Source of the DNA: Planctomycetota bacterium
GTDB lineage: Bacteria > Planctomycetota > Planctomycetia > Isosphaerales > Isosphaeraceae
Direction: 5' to 3'
Length of the DNA stretch: 6,002 nucleotides
Assembly (NCBI GenBank): GCA_021777685.1
Contig: JAJYDH010000400.1
Location: 1 to 6,002 of the forward strand
Below are positions 1 to 4,549 of this stretch, piece after piece; positions within the stretch are counted from its first letter, which is position 1, and every line of letters begins with the position of its first letter. The position numbers and the translations under genes were made by a program. The notes under the pieces are model-generated. The model was not told where the DNA came from and made no database searches. It saw nothing but the letters and a program-made list of their open reading frames with translations.

Positions 1-145
1 ATCTCACGCCATCGGCGTCGTCAACCTCGACTCCGTCCCCTCGCAGGCGGCCCTAGACGAGGTCAAGGCCCACGAGAACATCCTCAGCGTCAGCCTGATC
101 TCCCTGCCCGAGGCCGGCGCCGTCCCGCCCTGGCTGGCGGGTTAA
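1..145 (+). CDS. serA: D-3-phosphoglycerate dehydrogenase, C-terminal end (partial)
   Basis: Only the last 47 codons are present, read from base 2 to the TAA at 143-145; the rest lies off the left edge. The visible peptide begins SHAIGVVNLDSVPSQAALDE and ends in PPWLAG. The pattern of a beta strand, the NLDSVPS turn, a helix (AALDEVKAHENI) and a second strand (LSVSLISL) is the second half of a small ACT domain of the kind that ends SerA. SerA oxidises 3-phosphoglycerate to 3-phosphohydroxypyruvate with NAD+, the first committed step of serine synthesis in the cytoplasm; the ACT domain usually senses serine. The catalytic and NAD-binding parts are outside the window, so the call rests on the tail alone. 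Another ACT-tailed 2-hydroxyacid dehydrogenase is the alternative. A strong hairpin starts two bases after the stop codon. Confidence 0.82.
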   Translation, partial: SHAIGVVNLDSVPSQAALDEVKAHENILSVSLISLPEAGAVPPWLAG

Positions 146-147
146 TC

Positions 148-185
148 TCAGATCTGAAATCTCAGATCCGAGATTTCAGATCTGA
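148..185 (+). terminator. Hairpin A of repeat copy 1, likely serA 3' terminator
   Basis: A perfect 16-bp inverted repeat (148-163 against 170-185) encloses the 6-base loop AGATCC. It starts two bases after the serA TAA. There is no run of T after the stem; the following bases are CATTTGAAATC. It is therefore not a textbook Rho-independent terminator, but its length, perfection and position fit a transcript-ending or 3'-protecting hairpin. Part of the right arm could instead pair with TGAAATC at 190-196, giving an alternative fold. Confidence 0.55.
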
Positions 186-203
186 CATTTGAAATCAGGG
201 GCG

Positions 204-235
204 GATGGCCGATCGGAGCCTCCCGATCGATCATC
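204..235. repeat. Hairpin B of repeat copy 1 (imperfect)
   Basis: Left arm 204-216 (GATGGCCGATCGG) faces right arm 223-235 around a 6-base loop. Compared with copy 2, bases 230 and 231 differ, leaving one C-A mismatch and one G-T wobble inside an otherwise complete 13-bp stem. Copy 1 therefore seems to be decaying while copy 2 keeps perfect pairing. Confidence 0.6.
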
Positions 236-251
236 TCTGGTGAATTTTACA

Positions 252-279
252 TCTGAAATCTCAGATCCGAGATTTCAGA
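252..279. repeat. Hairpin A of repeat copy 2
   Basis: A perfect 11-bp stem (252-262, TCTGAAATCTC, against 269-279) has the same AGATCC loop as copy 1. The outer five base pairs present in copy 1 are lost here because the flanking bases differ (around 247-251 and 280). Confidence 0.6.
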
Positions 280-302
280 CCTGACGTTTGAAATCAGGGG
301 CG

Positions 303-334
303 GATGGCCGATCGGAGCCTCCCGATCGGCCATC
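303..334 (-). terminator. Hairpin B of repeat copy 2, likely terminator of the TPR gene
   Basis: A perfect 13-bp GC-rich stem (303-315 against 322-334) has the loop AGCCTC. On the minus strand it lies two bases beyond the TGA of the TPR gene (337-339), mirroring how hairpin A of copy 1 follows serA on the plus strand. There is no T tract. A terminator role is inferred from position and stem strength. Confidence 0.5.
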
Positions 335-336
335 AT

Positions 337-813
337 TCATCGTCGCCTGACCTCGCCGCCCCGGGCCAGGGCCTGGCGGACTTCCACGTCGTCGGGATGC
401 TCCGCCAGGACGCGGCGGAGCGACTTTTCGGCGAGGGGGAAGTCCCGGCCGGCGCGGAGCAGGGCGAACTCGCGCCGACCCTCCTCGACCGGCAGGCCCA
501 GCTCGACGGCCCTCTGCAACCCCTCCTCGGCCTCGGTGATCCGCCCTCGGCGGCGGTCCGCCTCGACCATGAGGAGCCGAGGTGGCGTCCACCGGGGATT
601 CTCGGAGATCAGCCATTCGAGCCTGGCCTCGGCGTCGTCGAGCCGGTTGTCGGCGATGGCCCGACCGGCCAGGCGGAGCCGGATCTCGCGGCCGACCCTC
701 GGCGCGGCCCGTCGGCCCGCCTCCCCGAGCGCGGCCAGGCCGAGAGCCGCCAGGATCAGGCGTCGGCCCATCGGCCTTCCGCCCGCGCTTCGATCCGCCC
801 CTTGCGTCGTCAT
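337..813 (-). CDS. Short TPR-repeat protein, probably C-terminally truncated
   Basis: The predicted protein has 158 residues. The ATG at 813 is chosen because a GGGGAGGG Shine-Dalgarno lies 7-8 bases upstream; an in-frame ATG at 957 would add a low-complexity basic leader, and one at 771 is possible. Residues 19-30 (LILAALGLAALG) form a hydrophobic N-terminal segment that could be a signal anchor. Residues 45-150 are helical and carry TPR-like helix pairs: LAGRAIADNRLDDAEARLEWLI, then RRGRITEAEEGLQRAVELG, then AGRDFPLAEKSLRRVLAEHP. TPRs mediate protein-protein contacts; no catalytic domain is visible. The protein stops in DDVEVRQALARGGEVRRR, where another repeat would be expected to begin, and the stop lies two bases from the repeat element. 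It may be a remnant of a longer TPR protein. It could share a transcript with the DUF1559 gene, 171 bp upstream. Confidence 0.7.
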   Translation of the reverse strand: MTTQGADRSAGGRPMGRRLILAALGLAALGEAGRRAAPRVGREIRLRLAGRAIADNRLDDAEARLEWLISENPRWTPPRLLMVEADRRRGRITEAEEGLQRAVELGLPVEEGRREFALLRAGRDFPLAEKSLRRVLAEHPDDVEVRQALARGGEVRRR

Positions 814-924
814 CCGGGACGCCCTCCCCGATCGTCGATCCTTCGAACGTCGGGGGGGATGATAATCGCGAGCGATCGGGCCGTCAGCGCCGGTTCGGAA
901 CAGCACGGCGAGGGGAGCCGGGGC

Positions 925-947
925 CGCCCTCGGGAGATCCGAGGGCG
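925..947 (-). terminator. Possible hairpin terminator after the DUF1559 gene
   Basis: A perfect 9-bp GC-rich stem (CGCCCTCGG at 925-933 against 939-947) has a 5-base loop. It is about 37 bases past the DUF1559 stop on the minus strand and before the TPR start. No T tract follows, so it may attenuate rather than end transcription, or may be incidental in GC-rich DNA. Confidence 0.3.
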
Positions 948-984
948 ACCCGGGCATTGTGTTGTCCCCGACCTCGATGGCGGC

Positions 985-2121
985 TCAGTACGAGTCGGCG
1001 GTGAGGACCTCGCCGATGGCCCGGGAGCCGAGCGCCCACCAGGTCTGGATCGCGATGGTGCTCTTGATGAACCGGACGCTGCCGTCGGACATCATCACGT
1101 TGACCCCGCCCGAGTGGGCGCTCTGGGCGTTGGAGTAGTCCATGCTCCCGCCGTCACAGCCGCTGCTGCAGTCCAGGCGGCAGGCGCCCCAGGGGTAGAG
1201 GGAAAGGTTGGGCGGGGCGATGGTGTTGAAGAGGGTGCCGCCCATCCCGCCGACGGACCAGTCGTGGCCGTGGTTGAGCGAGATGTTGCCGGTGTTGGTC
1301 CGGAAGGCGACGGTGCAGGTGTTCAGGTCGCTGATGACCTGCGAGACGCTTTTGGCGGACATCCCCGCGTAGATGTAGCCCATGCCGGTCAGGTTCCCGG
1401 CGCCCATGATCATCTGGCCATTCATCGGGGCCTGGACTGGCCCGCCGGTGAGCCCTTCGGAGAAGGCGATGGTGTTGGAACTGCCGTCGGTGCAGTCTCG
1501 GAGGCCATAGGCGATCCGGAATGCGAACATTCCGGATGTGGGGCTCACGCTGATCGGGCAGCAGCCGCCGCCTCCGAACCCGTTGCCTCCCCGAGGAGGG
1601 GTGTCGGACCCCGCGTTGCTGGTCGGGCCGACGCTCGCGTAGTAGGAATTCTTCATGGTATCGGGGGGGGTACCGGCGGCGCCGTAGCCGCCGCGACCGG
1701 CGTTGGTGTCGGACGGGCAGAGGAATGAGTTGATCTTGGTGAGGTAAACCGTGCTATTGAAGTTGTTGTCGCTGCCCCGGGTCGAGTACTGGAAATTGAT
1801 CGCGTTGAAGAGTTGGCCTTGTTCGAGGAAGGGGAGCATGGCGGCCTGCGCCGACCAGTTGTTCCAGGTCGCGTACCCGTTCGGGCCGACGACCGACGAC
1901 GACCCCATCGGGAAGCAGTCATTGGTCGAGTGGTAGTTGTGAAGGCCGAGGCCGATCTGCTTGAGGTTGTTGACGCACTGGGAGCGTCGGGCGGCCTCTC
2001 GGGCGGCCTGCACGGCGGGCAGGAGCAGGGCGATGAGGACGGCGATGATCGCGATCACCACCAGCAGCTCGATCAGGGTGAACCCTCGGGACGACGGTCG
2101 GCCGGACTGGGATGGCCTCAT
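985..2121 (-). CDS. DUF1559 (H-X9-DG) prepilin-like protein
   Basis: The predicted protein has 378 residues. The N-terminus is a class III (type IV pilin/type II pseudopilin) signal. A short basic leader ends in RG, the likely peptidase cut falls between G13 and F14 (FTLIELLVV), Glu18 is at the +5 position, and residues 14-34 form the hydrophobic assembly helix. This is followed by LLPAVQAAREAARRSQCVNN, typical of the family. The DUF1559 body (PF07596) follows, with NNLKQIGLGLHNYH near 51-64, FLCPSD near 133-138 and DGSSNTIAFSEG near 212-223. The C-terminal H-X9-DG signature is HSGGVNVMMSDG (336-347). Ten cysteines are present, three in the cluster CRLDCSSGC (314-322), so disulphides outside the cytoplasm are plausible. 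Paralogues are very numerous in planctomycetes; their function is unsettled, with surface or secretion roles proposed from the pilin signal. An AGAGGAG Shine-Dalgarno lies about 10 bases before the ATG. Confidence 0.95.
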   Translation of the reverse strand: MRPSQSGRPSSRGFTLIELLVVIAIIAVLIALLLPAVQAAREAARRSQCVNNLKQIGLGLHNYHSTNDCFPMGSSSVVGPNGYATWNNWSAQAAMLPFLEQGQLFNAINFQYSTRGSDNNFNSTVYLTKINSFLCPSDTNAGRGGYGAAGTPPDTMKNSYYASVGPTSNAGSDTPPRGGNGFGGGGCCPISVSPTSGMFAFRIAYGLRDCTDGSSNTIAFSEGLTGGPVQAPMNGQMIMGAGNLTGMGYIYAGMSAKSVSQVISDLNTCTVAFRTNTGNISLNHGHDWSVGGMGGTLFNTIAPPNLSLYPWGACRLDCSSGCDGGSMDYSNAQSAHSGGVNVMMSDGSVRFIKSTIAIQTWWALGSRAIGEVLTADSY

Positions 2122-2648
2122 GATGGCGGCACTCCTCTTTTCAATCAGGTAATCGGCATACGCCCCCGGACGCAGTCCACCCCCCTCGAAATCATTGTCT
2201 CGATCGGACCGCGTTCCGCCACGTCTTCCCGTCCTTCCGGGCTAACGTGACGCCTCCCTCCCGGGCGCGTGCGACCCGCAGAGGAGGACGGGCGGAGGGT
2301 GGCGATCGGAAGATCGCGACGAACAAATGTATGACCGAAGGAAGGGGTGGGATTGAGTGAAGTATAGTCGACCAGATGGAAGAGGAATAGTAGTAATCGG
2401 CGGAGAATTCTGGTCGGGTCCGGGTCGTTATCGCATGGCTCTCTGCCAGTTGTACGATTCCCATCACAGCGGATCACGGCCGGATGACACACGTTTAGGA
2501 TAGGGCTTGCCCTGCCGTCCTCGGCCTGGTCCAGCTTTTGGGGGGCAGGCCAAAGCACTCCTTGACGCCCGGCGCGATCCCGTCACAATGGAGTCTGAGT
2601 TGACCTCTCGCGCCGGTCGCCGACGAGCAAGGGAAGGCCCGGATACCC
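2122..2648. other. Divergent intergenic region, 527 bp
   Basis: No convincing gene is seen here. The reading frames that cross it are compositionally odd and lack ribosome-binding sites. The stretch at about 2320-2480 is clearly less GC-rich than its surroundings, as expected for regulatory DNA. On the minus strand TATACT (2366 down to 2361) is a possible -10 for the DUF1559 gene, but no good -35 faces it. A small palindrome, GCGATC/GATCGC with a GGAA loop, lies at 2302-2317. The right-hand end carries the predicted P-II operon promoter, annotated separately. Confidence 0.6.
2562..2589 (+). promoter_or_regulatory. Predicted sigma70-like promoter of the P-II operon
   Basis: TTGACG (2562-2567, five of six consensus bases) is separated by 16 bp from CACAAT (2584-2589, four of six). 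Initiation would fall near 2596, giving a leader of about 50 bases. I looked for a sigma54 site (TGGC-N8-TTGC type), common ahead of nitrogen genes, and found none that fits. A purine-rich AAGGGAAGG (2629-2637) lies 11 bases before the P-II start and is the likely ribosome-binding site. Confidence 0.5.
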
Positions 2649-2996
2649 ATGAAGCTGATCATCGCGATCATCCAGCCCACCAAGCTCGAAGCGGTCAAGG
2701 AGGCGCTCTCGCAGGTCGAGGTGTTCCGCCTGACGGTCACGGACGTCCAGGGGTTCGGCCGGCAGAAGGGGCACACCGAGGTCTACCGGGGGCACGAGAT
2801 CACGGTGAACCTGCTAAGGAAGATCGAGCTCCAGATCGCGGTGAACGAGGACTTCGTCGAGCCGACGGTCAACGCCATCATCCAGGCGGGGCGGAGCGGG
2901 CCGGACGGCAAGATCGGCGACGGCAAGATCTTCATCCTGCCGATGGACGACTGCATCCGGATCAGGACGGGCGAACGCGGACCGGAGGCGATCTGA
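2649..2996 (+). CDS. glnB: P-II family nitrogen regulatory protein
   Basis: The 115-residue protein covers the full P-II fold. P-II trimers bind ATP/ADP and 2-oxoglutarate and steer ammonium transport, glutamine synthetase control and other targets in the cytoplasm. Visible landmarks are LTVTDVQGFGRQKGHTEVYR (28-47), including Gln39 and Lys40; the T-loop (about 37-55); Lys58; the GDGKIF turn (90-95); and IRIRTGER (103-110) with the nucleotide-binding arginines 104 and 106. Two departures from E. coli GlnB stand out. Position 51, the uridylylated Tyr, is Ile (HEITVNLL), although Tyr46 is kept. The B-loop before GKIGDGK is three residues longer (GRSGPDGKIGDGK). P-II subfamilies with a longer B-loop are known, so the insertion itself is not new. 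No amtB or glnA is adjacent, so glnB is used in the broad family sense. It is the first gene of a tight four-gene cluster. Confidence 0.93.
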   Translation: MKLIIAIIQPTKLEAVKEALSQVEVFRLTVTDVQGFGRQKGHTEVYRGHEITVNLLRKIELQIAVNEDFVEPTVNAIIQAGRSGPDGKIGDGKIFILPMDDCIRIRTGERGPEAI

Positions 2997-3001
2997 CACA
3001 G

Positions 3002-3712
3002 ATGATCCGAGCGGTGATCTTCGACTTCAATGGCGTGCTCGTCGACGACGAGTCGGTCCACTGTGCCCTCTTCCGCGAGGTGCTCGCCGGCGAGGGCGTC
3101 GCGATGGACGAGCGGCTCTACCACGAGAAATACCTGGGCTTCGACGACCGCGAGTGCTTCGAGACCGCCCTCCTCGACGCCGGCAAGGTGTCGGACCGGG
3201 CCAAGGTCGACGCGATGATCGCCCGAAAGGCGGTCCGATACTTCGAGGTCGCCGAGGGGGGGCTGAGGTTCTTCCCGAGGGCGGCCGAGTCGATCGTCTC
3301 GCTGGCCGAGCGCTGGCCGATCGCGATCAACTCGGGGGCGCTCCGGCCCGAGATCGAGTTCTCTCTCAACAAGATGGGGGTCCGCGACAAGGTGGCCGCG
3401 ATCGTCTCGGCCGAGGACACGAGCCGGGGCAAGCCCGACCCGATGGGCTACCTCCTGGCCCTCGAAGCCCTCCGCGAACAGCCCGGCCTGGTCGACCTGG
3501 AGGCGGGGACCTGCCTGGTCTTCGAGGATAGCCTGGCCGGGATCATCTCGGCCAAGGGGGCGGGGATGAAGGCGGTGGGCGTCGCCCAGACCTATTCCGA
3601 GGCCGAGCTGGCCGGGGCCGGGGCCGACGCGATCCTCGGCGACCTGAACCCGCTGGATGCGTCATGGGTGGATCGGATGTTCGGGGCCGTCGAGCAGAGG
3701 AACCTCCATTGA
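3002..3712 (+). CDS. HAD-superfamily hydrolase, beta-phosphoglucomutase-like
   Basis: The predicted protein has 236 residues. The ATG at 3002 is five bases after the P-II stop, with GGAGG (2984-2988) 13 bases upstream. HAD motifs appear in order. Motif I is FDFNGVLVDDE (7-17) with nucleophile Asp8. A helical cap spans about 17-85. Motif II is IAINSGA (107-113) with Ser111. Motif III is Lys144 in RGKPDP. Motif IV is LVFEDSLAGI (172-181) with Glu175 and Asp176. The cap placement and KPDP/EDS motifs fit the beta-PGM/phosphatase branch, which transfers or removes phosphate from small molecules. The second motif I Asp, which acts as general acid/base, is Asn10. That should weaken ordinary phosphatase turnover or mark a subfamily with a different mechanism. 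The substrate cannot be read from sequence. Its last bases overlap the start of the next gene, suggesting coupled translation. Confidence 0.9.
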   Translation: MIRAVIFDFNGVLVDDESVHCALFREVLAGEGVAMDERLYHEKYLGFDDRECFETALLDAGKVSDRAKVDAMIARKAVRYFEVAEGGLRFFPRAAESIVSLAERWPIAINSGALRPEIEFSLNKMGVRDKVAAIVSAEDTSRGKPDPMGYLLALEALREQPGLVDLEAGTCLVFEDSLAGIISAKGAGMKAVGVAQTYSEAELAGAGADAILGDLNPLDASWVDRMFGAVEQRNLH

Positions 3713-4107
3713 GCGACCCGGAGAGCGTCCCGACCCCCGAAGGTCCCGCCGGCCTCCTGCTGAGCCGCGACCTGATCTTCACCTCGAAGGTCACGGGCAC
3801 GGCCTCGGCGCTCGGGCATCGGGTGATCGTCGCCGGAAACGTCGCCCTGGCCTCGGCGATGCTGGCGAAATGGCCGCCGAAGGTCGTCTTCGTCGACCTC
3901 GCGGCCGGCGACCTCGTCTCGACCGAATCGATCGTCAAGTACCTGGAGATCGCCCCGCCGGGCACGCCGTTCGTCGCCTTCGGGTCGCACGTCGACGTCT
4001 CGGCGCTGGCCGCCGCCGCCGCCGCGGGCTGCGACCCGGTCATGCCCCGGAGCAAGTTCACCGCCGAGCTTCCCGCCCTGGTCCGCCGCTACTTCGGCGA
4101 GGGGTGA
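3709..4107 (+). CDS. Degenerate receiver-domain (CheY-like) protein
   Basis: The predicted protein has 132 residues. The start is TTG at 3709, overlapping the HAD stop in TTGA; AGAGGA (3696-3701) lies seven bases before it. An ATG at 3664 would need a long overlap and lacks such a site. The fold reads as a single alternating beta/alpha receiver: GLLLSRDLIFTSKVTGTA (15-32), then KVVFVDLAAGD (58-68), PFVAFGSHVD (87-96) and AGCDPVMPRSKFTAELPAL (106-124). Asp63 sits where the phospho-acceptor Asp would be, and Arg114 or Lys116 is near the conserved Lys. The acidic pair after strand 1 is replaced by Ser19-Arg20, and Gly92 appears at the usual Thr/Ser position. Mg-dependent phosphorylation is therefore doubtful. 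No output domain is present, so it probably acts through protein contacts. The receiver assignment rests on pattern, not on a search. Confidence 0.78.
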   Translation: MSDPESVPTPEGPAGLLLSRDLIFTSKVTGTASALGHRVIVAGNVALASAMLAKWPPKVVFVDLAAGDLVSTESIVKYLEIAPPGTPFVAFGSHVDVSALAAAAAAGCDPVMPRSKFTAELPALVRRYFGEG

Positions 4108-4121
4108 GAGGAGGTCGCACC

Positions 4122-4403
4122 TTGAAGGCCCTTCCCGATCGTTGCGAACTCTGCGGCCGGGACAAGCCCCTCACCTTCCACCACCTCATCCCCCGGAAGA
4201 ACCACCGGAAGACCCGGTTCCGCAGGCGATTCGCCAGGGACGAGATGCGGAGCCGGGGCCTCTACATCTGCCGACCCTGCCACTCGGGCATCCACGACCT
4301 GATCGACGAGAAGGAGCTCGGCGAGCGGTACAACACCCGCGAGGACCTGCTCGCCCACGAGGGGATTGCCCGCCATGTCGCCTGGGTCGCCCGGCAAAAA
4401 TAG
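4122..4403 (+). CDS. Small HNH endonuclease-family protein
   Basis: The predicted protein has 93 residues. The start is TTG at 4122, because AGGAGG (4109-4114) lies exactly seven bases upstream and no ATG or GTG precedes the first Cys pair in frame. The layout is Cys8-x2-Cys11 (CELCG), the catalytic-type His-His motif FHHLIPRKNH (19-28), then Cys50-x2-Cys53-His54 (CRPCH) and His58. This is the small zinc-stabilised HNH (beta-beta-alpha metal) fold. HNH domains usually cut DNA using a divalent metal; His21 would be the general base, with His54/His58 in the metal site. The basic stretch 25-38 could contact nucleic acid. It starts 14 bp after the receiver gene and looks like the last gene of the P-II cluster. 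Small stand-alone HNH proteins of this type are widespread and mostly uncharacterised. No methylase, recombinase or phage neighbour suggests a role. Confidence 0.85.
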   Translation: MKALPDRCELCGRDKPLTFHHLIPRKNHRKTRFRRRFARDEMRSRGLYICRPCHSGIHDLIDEKELGERYNTREDLLAHEGIARHVAWVARQK

Positions 4404-4441
4404 ACAGGGATGGGGCTTTTATGTTGAAAAAAAGCGATTTC

Positions 4442-4469
4442 TTGGATCAACCGGCTTCATCTTGATAAT
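4442..4469 (+). promoter_or_regulatory. Possible promoter of the acyltransferase gene
   Basis: TTGGAT (4442-4447) and GATAAT (4464-4469, five of six consensus bases) are spaced 16 bp apart in the only AT-rich patch (about 4392-4475) of the 146-bp gap after the HNH gene. No clear Rho-independent terminator is visible in the gap, so read-through from the P-II cluster is also possible. Confidence 0.35.
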
Positions 4470-4549
4470 CTTTTCGGGTCGATCGAGATGCGGGAGCCGG
4501 CCGGTGGCGCCTACGGAGGCCCGGCCCGACCCTCGGGAGAGTGCCGTTC

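Larger units (their letters stand above)
148..334. repeat. Tandem duplicated double-hairpin intergenic element
   Basis: Two imperfect direct copies lie at 152-235 and 251-334, with a period of exactly 99 bp and a 15-bp spacer. Over 84 aligned positions I count four differences (181/280, 187/286, 230/329, 231/330). Each copy has the same architecture: an AT-rich hairpin A (148-185 and 252-279), a stretch ending in GAAATCAGGGGCG, and a GC-rich hairpin B (204-235 and 303-334). The element fills the gap between the serA stop (145) and the stop of the minus-strand TPR gene (337). It resembles REP/BIME-type intergenic palindromes in organisation. I see no ORF and no transposase, so it is non-autonomous or simply structural. 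A terminator or mRNA 3'-end stabilising role for both convergent genes is inferred from position. Confidence 0.85.

Noticed and set aside
148..334. CRISPR array or insertion sequence
   Set aside because: There are only two copies, the repeat unit is long and palindromic with a 15-bp spacer, and there is no cas gene, transposase or target-site duplication.
304..1728. A 474-codon open frame on the plus strand
   Set aside because: It lies opposite the well-supported DUF1559 and TPR genes. Its translation is Gly/Ala/Arg/Pro/Asp-rich with no domain, as expected for the antisense of GC-rich coding DNA, and it runs through the repeat element.
2145..2558. Minus-strand frame of 137 codons in the intergenic region
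   Set aside because: It has no ribosome-binding site, no recognisable pattern and an Arg/Pro-rich translation, and it overlaps the P-II regulatory region.
2420..2590. Sigma54 promoter for the P-II gene
   Set aside because: I searched by eye for GG and GC dinucleotides with the required spacing in a TGGC/TTGC context and found no convincing match. The TTGACG/CACAAT pair explains the start better.
2507..3001. In-frame upstream extension of the HAD gene (to 2507)
   Set aside because: It crosses the P-II gene out of frame and the P-II promoter. The HAD fold begins cleanly at the ATG at 3002.
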